64,000 bases of DNA from Arcanobacterium_A bovis (GCF_042655305.1 NZ_JBHSLR010000009.1); one strand, 5' to 3'; positions 10,012 to 18,704 are shown, counted from the first letter of the stretch. Notes: generated from the sequence alone by a model not told the origin. Made by a program: numbers and translations.

Positions 10012-10719
10012 ATGGCAACACCACATATTGGTGCAGAAAAAGGAGACTTTGCACCCGCCGTCCTTATGCCTGGCGATCCACGCCGTGCAGAGCGGATGGC
10101 CCACCAGCTTATGGATGACGCCAAGCTGGTCACGGACGTGCGCGGAATCTTAGGGTTTACCGGCACTGTAAATGGAAAACCACTCTCGGTGATGGCTTCC
10201 GGCATGGGACAACCTTCGTTGGCGATCTATGTCAATGAATTGTTCATGCACTACGACGTCGAACGCATTATTCGCGTTGGTACGTGCGGCGGTTTGTCAC
10301 CGCGAGTCAAAGTCGGCGATGTCGTTATCGCCAACGGAGCGCACTACGAGGGCGTGATCAACACCTATATTGCGCCAAATATCCATTACTCAGCCGTCGC
10401 CGATTACCAGCTCGTTCGTGCTGCTGCAGACGCAGCCGCAGGTGACGAGAATGTTGTAGTAGCTCCAGTTGTATCCCGTGATCGTTTCTATGGAGTCGAT
10501 ATGGCCGAGAATAAAGCTCTCGCTGATGCTGGCACCATGGGAGTGGAAATGGAAGCTGGCGCGCTCTATGGTCTTGCAGCTCAATATGGTAAGCAAGCGC
10601 TTGCTGTTCTGACTGTCTCCGATCATCTCTTTGATTCTTCGGCCGATATGAGTGCCGAAGAGCGAGAGAACAACTTCCAACGCGCTCTTAAGTTGGCAGT
10701 AGCAGCCGCCCACTGCTGA
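10012..10719 (+). CDS. deoD: Purine nucleoside phosphorylase, DeoD type
   Basis: A 235-residue high-molecular-mass purine nucleoside phosphorylase. It converts purine (deoxy)nucleosides plus phosphate to base plus (deoxy)ribose-1-phosphate in salvage. The N-terminal TPHIGAEKGDFA, the phosphate-loop region MPGDPRRAE, RVGTCGG, and the catalytic Asp204 in TVSDHL all match the hexameric DeoD family. AAGGGGA precedes the ATG. It is monocistronic, with a long hairpin downstream. Confidence 0.96.
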   Translation: MATPHIGAEKGDFAPAVLMPGDPRRAERMAHQLMDDAKLVTDVRGILGFTGTVNGKPLSVMASGMGQPSLAIYVNELFMHYDVERIIRVGTCGGLSPRVKVGDVVIANGAHYEGVINTYIAPNIHYSAVADYQLVRAAADAAAGDENVVVAPVVSRDRFYGVDMAENKALADAGTMGVEMEAGALYGLAAQYGKQALAVLTVSDHLFDSSADMSAEERENNFQRALKLAVAAAHC

Positions 10720-10781
10720 TAATCAACTAACACCGCTGATTAATTAACGAACATTCAACGCCTACTTCTTCGTGGTATTTG

Positions 10782-10850
10782 TGCTGTGCCTAAGCAAGTT
10801 CTTCTGCTGTGGGTAAGCAAATACTTGTGCAGTGCCTGAGCAGATGTAAA
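10782..10850. repeat. Three imperfect 23-bp tandem repeats
   Basis: Units begin at 10782, 10805 and 10828. They share the pattern TGC(T/A)GTG followed by (T/G)AAGCA or TGAGCA. They lie in the 354-bp gene-free gap between deoD and the DtxR-family gene; apart from these and the hairpin at 10875 I see nothing else in that gap. Confidence 0.6.
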
Positions 10851-10874
10851 TGTGCGAAGAAATAAGCGCTGGCC

Positions 10875-10923
10875 AGTAGCCGCTTTGCTGGAGCATTTAC
10901 TATGCTCCAGCAAAGCGGCTACT
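10875..10923. terminator. Long perfect hairpin downstream of deoD
   Basis: A perfect 21-bp stem with a 7-nt loop, not followed by a T-run. It is the likely 3' end of the deoD transcript. Confidence 0.65.
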
Positions 10924-11073
10924 TAGGCATTCACCCCTTTTTAGACCAGCTTCCCACACAGTAAAGCACATCTATTAGCCGGAATTTTGTTTCTGTTGAT
11001 AAGCTGATCTTGTTCGCGCTGGGAGGCACGAGGAATCCACAGAGTTTAGATATCGAAAGACAGTCGAGAAGAA

Positions 11074-11757
11074 ATGAATCTTTCCGCAAGCCACGAGGAC
11101 TACCTCAAAGCAATATGGATGATCTCTGAAAGAAATTCTGGTCACGTTGCTCCCAAAGATATTGCGCAACAGCTCTCGCTCAGTCCATCAACAGTGTCTG
11201 AGGGCATCAAAAGACTCGTTACGATGGGCCTCGTACTCCACGATCGTTATGGAGATGTAACTCTAACTCCAGATGGACAGATGATCGGCGTTGAAATGGT
11301 CCGCAAGCACCGGCTTATCGAGACATTTCTTGTTGAAGAACTCGGTTATGCTTGGGAAGAAGTTCATACCGAGGCAGAATCGCTTGAACACGCAGTGTCC
11401 GATTTCTTCATTACTCGAATCGATGAATTACTTGGTTTCCCCACACAAGATCCACACGGGGATCCAATTCCACGCGCAGATGGCACTACAGCGGCTATCT
11501 GCGCCGAAAGTCTAGCCCAACAGCCTATCGGTATCACAGGTGAAGTTGTACGCGTAGCGGATCACGACCCAGAGCTACTCACCTACGTTGCACATATCGG
11601 ACTTGTTCCAGGCGCAATTGTTACTATCGCTGAGCGTGCCACAACTCTTGGCTTGATGTCTGTTACTGTCAACGCTCAAGTTATACAGCTTCCTTTAGCA
11701 GTTGCCGAGCAAATTTGGGTTTCTCCCCTCCCTACCAACCAAAACTCCTCTCATTAA
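11074..11757 (+). CDS. DtxR-family metalloregulator, MntR-like ligands
   Basis: A 227-residue iron/manganese-dependent repressor. It has an N-terminal winged helix (about 5-65, recognition region LSPSTVSEGIKRL), a dimerisation/metal domain (about 70-135) and a C-terminal FeoA/SH3-like domain (about 148-220). Metal-site positions suggest Mn rather than Fe selectivity: Asp9 stands where IdeR/DtxR has Met10, and Glu102 where DtxR has Cys102, as in MntR. His79 and Glu105-His106 are conserved. No transporter target is adjacent. The Shine-Dalgarno is GAGAAG. Confidence 0.9.
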   Translation: MNLSASHEDYLKAIWMISERNSGHVAPKDIAQQLSLSPSTVSEGIKRLVTMGLVLHDRYGDVTLTPDGQMIGVEMVRKHRLIETFLVEELGYAWEEVHTEAESLEHAVSDFFITRIDELLGFPTQDPHGDPIPRADGTTAAICAESLAQQPIGITGEVVRVADHDPELLTYVAHIGLVPGAIVTIAERATTLGLMSVTVNAQVIQLPLAVAEQIWVSPLPTNQNSSH

Positions 11758-12077
11758 GCCTACGCCTCATCACAATTCTCACGCGGTCAGGAAAATCTGT
11801 GAACGGTAACTCAAGCACCGGTATAGGCGCTATGAGGGTTATCACATTGAACCCTTGCTGGTATTCACAGCTAACTTTTTTATTGCAATTCACGTTTGTA
11901 TCCATGGTTCAATTATGCAAGGCATCTCCCGCCAAAAACGCGTTCCTGCACGTCAAATCTAACGTCCATGTTCATATCGCCGTTTACCCGATTCTTTTCA
12001 CACAGATTTTGTTCAGTATGTGACATGCTCGGGACTAAAGTTGCACGATGACCAATGAGCATGCGAAAGTAAAGTTG
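11758..12077. other. Gene-free stretch upstream of the metN riboswitch
   Basis: No credible gene is present. A short hairpin (AGGGTT/AACCCT arms, 11835-11855) may end the regulator transcript. CTCGGGACTAAAGT at 12028-12041 resembles one half of a DosR box. No clear promoter hexamers are recognised. Confidence 0.5.
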
Positions 12078-12161
12078 TTCATCCAGAGCAGCAGAGAGAC
12101 TCGGCTCGAAGAAGCTGCAGCAACCCGTTGAGACGGGTGCTAATGCCGAGATCGATGGGAG
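12078..12161 (+). promoter_or_regulatory. SAM riboswitch (compact SAM-I clan aptamer)
   Basis: The SAM-I core is visible: CCAGAGCAGC, GAGAGA/GAAGAA kink-like strands, GCAGCAACCC and GGGTGCTAATGCC. P2 is GCAGC/GCTGC (12088-12092/12114-12118). P3 is ACCCGT/ACGGGT (12123-12128/12133-12138). The pseudoknot is CTCGGC/GCCGAG (12100-12105/12145-12150). P1 is TTCATC/GATGGG (12078-12083/12154-12159, two G-U pairs). The 3' strand of P1 shares bases with the metN Shine-Dalgarno GGGAG (12157-12161), which implies translational repression by SAM. There is no room for a P4 helix. Confidence 0.88.
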
Positions 12162-12166
12162 TAATC

Positions 12167-13156
12167 ATGATAGAGCTACACGATGTAACGAAGATCTACC
12201 CGCGCAAGGGGCAAGATTCCGTAGTGGCACTGGATCATTTATCGCTGTCGGTACCAGCTCACTCTATTCATGGAATTGTTGGCGAATCAGGTGCCGGTAA
12301 ATCGACTCTTATTCGTTGTTTGACCGCATTAGAACGTCCAACATCGGGTTCTATTGAAGTCGACGGACAGGATCTGACCAAACTCTCTGAAAAAGATCTC
12401 CGCAAAGCACGCCGCAATATTGGGATGGTCTTTCAGGGTGCAAATCTTCTCGATTCGCGCACTGCGGGTGCAAATGTTGAGTATCCGCTCAAACTGGCTG
12501 GTATCCCTGCTGCCGAACGCAAAGAGCGCGTGAAGGAACTTTTCGACCTCGTTGGGCTGGCCGGTCGCGAGAGTTCATATCCGTCACAGCTTTCTGGCGG
12601 GCAACGCCAGCGAGTCGGAATTGCACGCGCAATTGCAGACGCGCCCGCAGTCTTGCTCGCCGATGAGCCAACATCCGCTCTCGACATGGAAACGACCGAG
12701 CAAATACTTGACCTGCTCAAAAGCGTACGCGACCGCACCGGCGTCACCGTCGTCGTGATTACGCACGAGATGTCGGTTGTGAGAAAAATCTGTGACTCCG
12801 TGACTCTCCTCGACTCTGGAAAAGTCCTCGAGTCGGCAAGCTTGTCGGATGCAGTTGCCGCACCTGAGTCAGCACTGAGCCTGAAACTTGTTCCGATGCC
12901 TACGGTCGATCACGATACGCTCGCTGGACAAAGCGTGATTGACGTATTCTTCACTGCACATCCAGGTGAACCTGCTGGTTCCAAGGTGATCGGACTTGGA
13001 TCGGCGCTCGGAGCAGACATCGCAGCCGGATTATTTGAAACAGTGGGATCTACGCAGGTTTCGCGTCTTGCATTGACGTTGCCGCACACGAAAGTTCCCG
13101 CGGCACTTCAAGCTTTCGCAGATCACAATATCTATGCAAAGGTGCGTGTGGCATGA
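12167..13156 (+). CDS. metN: Methionine ABC importer, ATPase MetN
   Basis: A 329-residue ATPase of the D/L-methionine importer. Walker A GESGAGKST is at 39-47, the signature is LSGGQRQR, and Walker B is VLLADEPTSALD. A C-terminal NIL/ACT-like domain (about 250-329) is the site where methionine inhibits transport from the inside. The ATG at 12167 is used because the SAM aptamer occupies the preceding bases and GGGAG sits 5 nt upstream; an in-frame ATG at 12128 lies inside the aptamer and is rejected. It overlaps metI by 4 nt. Confidence 0.95.
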   Translation: MIELHDVTKIYPRKGQDSVVALDHLSLSVPAHSIHGIVGESGAGKSTLIRCLTALERPTSGSIEVDGQDLTKLSEKDLRKARRNIGMVFQGANLLDSRTAGANVEYPLKLAGIPAAERKERVKELFDLVGLAGRESSYPSQLSGGQRQRVGIARAIADAPAVLLADEPTSALDMETTEQILDLLKSVRDRTGVTVVVITHEMSVVRKICDSVTLLDSGKVLESASLSDAVAAPESALSLKLVPMPTVDHDTLAGQSVIDVFFTAHPGEPAGSKVIGLGSALGADIAAGLFETVGSTQVSRLALTLPHTKVPAALQAFADHNIYAKVRVA

Positions 13157-13893
13157 GCACTTTTATTTGCGTATCCCCCGCACTAGTTTTCGGAACTCAA
13201 CCGTTCTTGAGCTCCGATAATACGTGGTTCAATAATCCAGCTGTCAAGCAGATGTTGCTTCCAGCAACAATCGAAAGCTTGTTAATGATTTTTGTAGCAA
13301 CATTCTTCACGGTTGTGATTGGACTCCCGCTAGGCGTGTTGCTAGCAGAGTCACGAAAAGGTGGAGTTGTCCAGAACGTTGTGGTGAACAAATTGCTCGG
13401 CACCGTTATTAACCTCGGCCGCGCAATTCCATTCATCATTTTGGCAATCGTTGTATTGTTTGCTATCCGCGCGCTACATCTCCCTTGGCTGACGGCGATT
13501 GGCTGGCAGGCATTTACTATCGCTCTCGTTGTTTCCGCGATACCGTATTTCGCACGAATGGTTGAGTCGAACGTGCTCGCTGTCGAATCTGGAAAAGTTG
13601 AAGCAGCGCAGATGATGGGAGCTTCGCGCTTCACCGTGATGTGGGGTGTACTGGTTCGCGAATCCTTACCGTCGATTATCCAGTCGATCACGATCCTTAC
13701 GATCACCATCATCGGTTATTCTGCGATGGCTTCGGCGGTTGGCGGCGGCGGACTCGGCGCTCTAGCCATTAACTACGGCTATCAACGCTATCAGTTTGAT
13801 GTTATCGTCATTGTTGTAGTGGTAATCCTTATTCTCGTCCAGATCATTCAAATGATCGGAGACATGCTCAGCCGGTTAGTGGACCACCGTTAA
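13153..13893 (+). CDS. metI: Methionine ABC importer, permease MetI
   Basis: A 246-residue BPD-type permease with about five membrane helices. The coupling-helix EAA motif reads VEAAQMMGAS. The ATG overlaps the metN stop (ATGA), which implies translational coupling. The 28 residues before the first conserved helix (FLSSDNTWFNN region) are unusual, and the start might be internal. It forms the channel for methionine handed over by MetQ. Confidence 0.93.
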   Translation: MSTFICVSPALVFGTQPFLSSDNTWFNNPAVKQMLLPATIESLLMIFVATFFTVVIGLPLGVLLAESRKGGVVQNVVVNKLLGTVINLGRAIPFIILAIVVLFAIRALHLPWLTAIGWQAFTIALVVSAIPYFARMVESNVLAVESGKVEAAQMMGASRFTVMWGVLVRESLPSIIQSITILTITIIGYSAMASAVGGGGLGALAINYGYQRYQFDVIVIVVVVILILVQIIQMIGDMLSRLVDHR

Positions 13894-13942
13894 GGAACCG
13901 CTAACCGGAATCACAGCCAGAGCACAGCTCTATATGCTCTGG
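13872..13942 (+). promoter_or_regulatory. Two hairpins between metI and metQ
   Basis: The first has 11-bp arms (13872-13882/13898-13908, one G-U) spanning the metI stop. The second has 8-bp arms CCAGAGCA/TGCTCTGG (13917-13924/13935-13942). Such intercistronic structures often raise binding-protein mRNA over permease mRNA; that role is inference. Confidence 0.5.
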
Positions 13943-14006
13943 AGACCTGAATAGAAAAATATTCTTTCACCTACACGGGTGAAGCGTACCCATCAAAGGA
14001 AAAATC

Positions 14007-14837
14007 ATGCGAAACTTCAAGAAAATTGCACTTATTGGTGCAGCAGCTGCTCTAGCACTCGGAGCTTGCTCCTCCACTGATACTAAAGATTCCAAGGCTG
14101 CAGATGGCGACGGCGTCGTAACACTTACCGTTGGCGCCTCGCCTGTTCCACACGCAGATATCTTGCGCTTCATCGACGAAAAGCTCGCTAAAGACGCTGG
14201 TATCCACTTAGAGATCAAAGAGTACACCGATTACGTACAACCAAACGTTGCGCTCGACGCCGGTGAACTGGATGCTAACTTCTTCCAGCACGTGCCTTAT
14301 TTCGATGCTGAAGTCAAAGAAAAAGGTTACAAGTTTGAACATGGCAATGGAGTTCATATCGAACCTTACGCATTGTTCTCAAAGAAGTATAAGCGCGTAG
14401 ACGACATCCCAGACGGTGCTCGCATCCTCGTAAACAACGACCCATCGAACCAAGCACGCGCACTTCGTCTGCTTGAGCAGAAGGGCTTGATCAAACTGAA
14501 GGACTCGAAGAACCCTACATTGTTGGATATCATCTCGAGCCCAATCAATGCCAAGGTAGTTGAATCGGAAGCTCCGGCTATTCCAGTGCAGCTCCCCGAC
14601 GCCGATGCGGCTGTGATTAATGGAAACTTCGCACTTGAGGCAGGACTCGTACCGGCAAAGGACGCGCTCGCCATCGAATCTGGCGAGAACAACCCTTACG
14701 CTAACGTGCTCGCATGGAATAAGGATTCCAAGAAGGCAGAAGCAATTGCGAAGCTTGAAAAGCTGCTACACAGCCCAGAAGTTGCAAAATTCATCAAAGA
14801 AAAGTACCCGAATGGTGAAATCATTCCGGCTTTCTGA
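14007..14837 (+). CDS. metQ: Methionine-binding lipoprotein MetQ (NlpA family)
   Basis: A 276-residue substrate-binding lipoprotein. A basic N-terminus and hydrophobic stretch lead to the lipobox LGAC with Cys21 as the lipidated residue. The NlpA/MetQ fold begins at TLTVGASPVPHADIL and includes the typical GELDANFFQHVPYFD and INGNFALEAGL segments. It captures methionine outside the membrane and delivers it to MetI. AAAGGA precedes the ATG, 113 bp after metI. Confidence 0.95.
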   Translation: MRNFKKIALIGAAAALALGACSSTDTKDSKAADGDGVVTLTVGASPVPHADILRFIDEKLAKDAGIHLEIKEYTDYVQPNVALDAGELDANFFQHVPYFDAEVKEKGYKFEHGNGVHIEPYALFSKKYKRVDDIPDGARILVNNDPSNQARALRLLEQKGLIKLKDSKNPTLLDIISSPINAKVVESEAPAIPVQLPDADAAVINGNFALEAGLVPAKDALAIESGENNPYANVLAWNKDSKKAEAIAKLEKLLHSPEVAKFIKEKYPNGEIIPAF

Positions 14838-14906
14838 GAGTCTACTCATTAAGTGGCTACTCCGAGACTCATTAAGTAGCTACTTCTAGTGAGATGCTAA
14901 ACCACA

Positions 14907-14950
14907 AGTGTGGGGTTGATTTTGGCAACTGCCAAAATCAACCCCACACT
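14907..14950. terminator. Bidirectional hairpin between metQ and the TetR gene
   Basis: Arms of about 20 bp with a loop of AACT or smaller lie between convergent genes. Just upstream is an imperfect direct repeat (ACTCATTAAGTGGCTACT at 14844 and a near copy at 14867). No T-tract follows. Confidence 0.65.
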
Positions 14951-14993
14951 CATGTCCGACTCACAATATCTTCCGTGATCAGGCAAAAGTTAC

Positions 14994-15596
14994 CTATGCC
15001 CGCCCCACAATCACCACTGCTCGAATCGAAGCGGCGATTTCTTCGAGCGAACGCTCAGTGGAGTGAAGTCGCCACGCCAATCCAGCCATCAAAGTCGCAC
15101 CTAACACGCTATTTGCCGCAATTGAGGGGTCAATGTCCAGCGTAACGGTGCCTTTTTCCTGCCCCTTGAGCAGCGCTTCTTCGATCAGCCTTGAGATATT
15201 CCGATGCCATGTTCGGGTGGTCTCATACCACGATCGATCGGTTCGGAAGAATTCGGCAGCAAGCAGCTTCGCAGTTTTTTCTTGATCCCGAACCACCCGA
15301 AGTAGCTCAACGATCGTCGTCGAAACTGCTTGCCAGCCTTCTTCTTCGCCTATTGCCACAGCAAGTCGATCACGCATACTCTCCAAGTAGTAATTGAGTA
15401 AGGCATCAACAAGTCCGGACTTCGAACCGAAATTGTAGTAGATACTTCCCTTGGCAACGCCGGCGGCAGCAGCAATGTCATCGACAGAGGTGGACGAAAC
15501 GCTCTTTTCGGCAAATAGTTCTAGAGCAGCTTCAAATACAGCTTCCCGAGTGTCACCACGCCGAGCGGTTCGACCATCAGTGTACTTCGCAGACAT
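14994..15596 (-). CDS. TetR-family transcriptional regulator
   Basis: A 200-residue TetR-type repressor. The N-terminal helix-turn-helix (about 10-58) contains TREAVFEAALELFAEKS and AAAGVAKGSIYYNFGSK. The remainder is helical ligand and dimer domain. The ATG at 15596 has a strong AAGGAAGG Shine-Dalgarno and lies 23 nt after the YhgE stop; 21 upstream in-frame residues are rejected. As the last gene of the ABC-YhgE operon it probably autoregulates through the palindrome at 18705-18718. Confidence 0.92.
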   Translation of the reverse strand: MSAKYTDGRTARRGDTREAVFEAALELFAEKSVSSTSVDDIAAAAGVAKGSIYYNFGSKSGLVDALLNYYLESMRDRLAVAIGEEEGWQAVSTTIVELLRVVRDQEKTAKLLAAEFFRTDRSWYETTRTWHRNISRLIEEALLKGQEKGTVTLDIDPSIAANSVLGATLMAGLAWRLHSTERSLEEIAASIRAVVIVGRA

Positions 15597-15619
15597 TGCG
15601 CTACCTTCCTTAAATATTT

Positions 15620-17977
15620 CTAGAGAGCAAGCGCCGGATGCAGGGTACTCACGTTCCACACCCGACGTCGCGATGTGGCAATTATACTCGTGGCAATAGA
15701 AGCCACAGTAACAAGCCCCAATACAACGATAGCAACTACGAGGCGGGTTTCGACACCTCCGGTAATCGTTTCACGCAATCCCTCAACTGCATACGTCATT
15801 GGCATCCACGAATGCACATCTTGGAAGAATCGTGGAGTGACGTCCGCCGGATATGTTCCACCTGCCGAAGCAAGTTGCAACATAAGCAGCACAATTGCGA
15901 TGAGCTTTCCAGGCGCAGCGCCAAAAACTGCCTGAATTGCATGTTGCATAGTCATGAACGTAACGCCAACTAACATTGAGAACGCGATGGTTCCCAAGCA
16001 GTGTGTGTAGTCCACTCCAACTGCCCAGTGCATCACGCCGAGCATGATGAGAACTTGTCCAGTGAGCAATGCCAAGGCTGGCTGAAGCACGGATGCCACA
16101 ATCCGCCAGCTCGATGCCGAGGTAAGCATCAATCGCGAAGGCAGTGGGCGCAACAGCAACCACGTAATCAACGATCCAACCCACAATGCAAGCGACATAA
16201 AGAATGGTGCAAAGCCCTCACCCCATGAATCAGCTGGGTTATTGTTGTGCGATTCGAGCGCGATTGGTTGCGATATGGTGCTTGCCTGCACTTTTATCAC
16301 GTCCGACGACGCAGCAGGGAGTTTTCCTGCACCTTCGGCAAGCTTATTAGCAAGTTCCCCTGCGCCATCCGCAGCCTGTTTCGATCCATCGGCAAGTTGT
16401 GTTGCGCCGTCGGCCAAAGTTGCCGAACCATCGCGCAGTTTCTCCGATCCTTGAGCCAGCTGACCCGCAGCATCTTCAGCTCGCTGTGCACCAGAACTCA
16501 ACTTATCGAGTCCCGAGCTCAGCTGCACTGTACCTTGGTTCAAAGTTTGAGCTCCGCTAGAGAGTTCACCAAGTTTCTGCGTCAGTGTCTGTGAGCCCCC
16601 TTGAAGCTGAACTAAACCGTTATTCAACGCTCCGGCACCAGCATCCAGCTTGGATACTGCCGTAACGAGATTTTCACCCGTTGTTGAATTCGTTCCTGCG
16701 TAAAGCTGATCAACGCCTGGAACCAATTTGGTATCCACAGCACTGCTCATTGCAGCTAATGATGGAGCAAGACCCGGGGTTTGTGAGGTGCCATTGAGAC
16801 CATCAGAAAGCTGTTGTGCTCCCTGAGTCGTTTGGGCAATCGCAGCTCGGAATTTAGCTTCAGCAATCTGCTTGGTGAGTGGATCACCATTTTCAAGGGC
16901 AGCGATGAGCGTATCGAGCGAGTTAGTCTGCATAGCGGACAATCCATCTGCCAGTGTCTTTGCACCAGCGGCAAGCTGCTGTGCACCGGCACTCGCCTGC
17001 GTCAAACTCGGCTGCAATCCTGGGTTGCTAGGATCCCCAGGCACTCCGTGCACACCGTAGTAAAGCTGCTTTACTCCATTGGCAAGAAGCGTAACTTTTC
17101 CGAGCAACTGCGTAGTTCCATTATGGAGAGCTGCTGATCCAGCGCCGGCACTTGTGATGCCGTTGGTAAGCTGCTGAGAACCTTGCGCCAAAAGGTTAGC
17201 GCCACCAGCAATCTTACCCGTTCCCACACTTACTGCGAGACTGCCATCGTAGGCCGCATCGATACCGTTTTTGAGTTGAGTCGCACCCGAGGCAAGCTGT
17301 GAGGCACCAGTCGCGAGGCGAATCGCTCCAGAGTTGAGCTCGTGCGCGCCGTCGGCCAAACGACCATTCCCCTCACCCAACTGCTGCGTTCCAGCACTGA
17401 GCTGGGCTGCGCCGTCGTGGGCTTGGTTCAGTCCATCATGAGCTTGGCTCAGACCGTTGAGCATCTTGCTCGAAACTTCTTCATTGACCGTCGCAGTCAA
17501 GCGTGTACGCAGCTCTTTCATAGCGTTTTGTCCCAGAATTGAGCCAAGGAAAGAATTGGCGTCATTGTAGACCACATCAATCTTGGCTTGATCCGGATTC
17601 TGGGTTCCGAGCGAGACGATATCAGACGAAAAATCCTTGGGAATTTTCATCATGAAGTAGTACTTGCCACTTTCGATTCCGCGTTTGGCATCGTCGTCGT
17701 TCGTTACCGTAATGTCTAACGGCTGCTCTTCTTGCAAGTTTGCGACGACGTCGTCACCGATATGCACGGTCTTTCCATCCGCCGTCGTTGCCGCAATATC
17801 GTTGTTGACGACGGCGACTGGAAGGTCGCGCAGGCGTTCAGTTGGATCCCAAAAAGCCCACACATACATTGCTCCATAGAGCAATGGAATGAGCAAAATA
17901 GCAACAATAGCTGCACGTGTAAGCGGCAATCGTAGGAAACGCTTGAGTTCTGTGCCGTGTGAATTCCATGCAAACAT
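15620..17977 (-). CDS. YhgE/Pip domain membrane protein
   Basis: A 785-residue protein with one N-terminal membrane helix (about 18-40) and a long extracytoplasmic region. From about residue 165 to 560 this region is built of near-periodic LxxGxxxLxxG repeats (for example SAGTQQLGEGNGRLADGA). About five C-terminal membrane helices follow. This architecture is the YhgE/Pip (phage infection protein) family, related to ABC-2 exporters and to ESX/type VII-associated proteins. Export of a lipid or drug is likely but the substrate is unknown. It is coupled to the ATPase by a TAATG overlap. Confidence 0.9.
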   Translation of the reverse strand: MFAWNSHGTELKRFLRLPLTRAAIVAILLIPLLYGAMYVWAFWDPTERLRDLPVAVVNNDIAATTADGKTVHIGDDVVANLQEEQPLDITVTNDDDAKRGIESGKYYFMMKIPKDFSSDIVSLGTQNPDQAKIDVVYNDANSFLGSILGQNAMKELRTRLTATVNEEVSSKMLNGLSQAHDGLNQAHDGAAQLSAGTQQLGEGNGRLADGAHELNSGAIRLATGASQLASGATQLKNGIDAAYDGSLAVSVGTGKIAGGANLLAQGSQQLTNGITSAGAGSAALHNGTTQLLGKVTLLANGVKQLYYGVHGVPGDPSNPGLQPSLTQASAGAQQLAAGAKTLADGLSAMQTNSLDTLIAALENGDPLTKQIAEAKFRAAIAQTTQGAQQLSDGLNGTSQTPGLAPSLAAMSSAVDTKLVPGVDQLYAGTNSTTGENLVTAVSKLDAGAGALNNGLVQLQGGSQTLTQKLGELSSGAQTLNQGTVQLSSGLDKLSSGAQRAEDAAGQLAQGSEKLRDGSATLADGATQLADGSKQAADGAGELANKLAEGAGKLPAASSDVIKVQASTISQPIALESHNNNPADSWGEGFAPFFMSLALWVGSLITWLLLRPLPSRLMLTSASSWRIVASVLQPALALLTGQVLIMLGVMHWAVGVDYTHCLGTIAFSMLVGVTFMTMQHAIQAVFGAAPGKLIAIVLLMLQLASAGGTYPADVTPRFFQDVHSWMPMTYAVEGLRETITGGVETRLVVAIVVLGLVTVASIATSIIATSRRRVWNVSTLHPALAL

Positions 17978-18678
17978 TAACGTTCCTCACTCGAGTTGTT
18001 CAAAATAACGATGTTGTGTGGCATTTCGACGACGACGCGCAGGGCTTCTTCTCCAGTAGCCGATGCCACCACGGTTACTCCGGTGGATGCCACTTTGTTA
18101 AGGATTTCGAGTAGCACCGCGCGGTCTTGATCTTCATGTAGCGAGTCAATATTGTCGACGGCGAGCAGTTTTGGCTGCGAAATCATCGCTAAGGCAATCC
18201 GGAAAAGGAGATTGTCTAATTCGCTCAATTCGTAAACGAGATCCCTGGCCTGCGGTATCGGTCGTGTGCCGAAAATGGGTGCCAATATTTCGTTAACTTT
18301 TGCATCGGTAACCCGCGGAATATGCGTCCATGCCCGCGCATAGAGCGATAGACGCTCTCGAACAGTGGCACCAACGGTTACTTGTTCGTCAAGTCGGTCG
18401 AGGTCATTGACTCCAATGATTTCTGACTCGTTGCGCACTGCACGCATATCGTCTGGGAGTTCGTATCCGAGTACGTATAGCTGGGACTGTTTGGAAAGCT
18501 TGAGTCTGCCAGTGAGAGCTAGAAGTAAGGAAGTTCGGCCAGAACCGGCATGGCCAAGGAATATAGTGAGTGTGCCGGGTTCAATGCTGAAGTCAAGTGG
18601 TTCAATAATGGCACCACGTGGCCCATTGAGTAAAACAGATCGCCCTTCGATCAGAGGAAAAATTTCTGATTCAGTCAC
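17977..18678 (-). CDS. Degenerate ABC transporter ATPase subunit
   Basis: A 233-residue ABC-type ATPase partner of the YhgE protein. The fold is clear but catalytic motifs are altered. Walker A reads GHAGSGRT (42-49) with Arg48 for Lys, the signature is LSELD instead of LSGGQ, and Walker B ends VDNID with Asn for the catalytic Glu. ATP binding may persist but hydrolysis looks doubtful. I chose GTG 18678 because GGAGAG sits 4 nt upstream; ATG 18690 is an alternative that contains that Shine-Dalgarno. It is the first gene of the operon. Confidence 0.82.
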   Translation of the reverse strand: MTESEIFPLIEGRSVLLNGPRGAIIEPLDFSIEPGTLTIFLGHAGSGRTSLLLALTGRLKLSKQSQLYVLGYELPDDMRAVRNESEIIGVNDLDRLDEQVTVGATVRERLSLYARAWTHIPRVTDAKVNEILAPIFGTRPIPQARDLVYELSELDNLLFRIALAMISQPKLLAVDNIDSLHEDQDRAVLLEILNKVASTGVTVVASATGEEALRVVVEMPHNIVILNNSSEER

Positions 18679-18704
18679 GATTCTCTCCATCAAATTGTTT
18701 TTGT

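Noticed and set aside
10782..10850. CRISPR array
   Set aside because: Only three imperfect, contiguous 23-bp units with no spacers and no cas genes.
12128..12166. Upstream in-frame metN start
   Set aside because: It lies inside the SAM aptamer core and lacks a ribosome site; ATG 12167 follows GGGAG and matches the family start.
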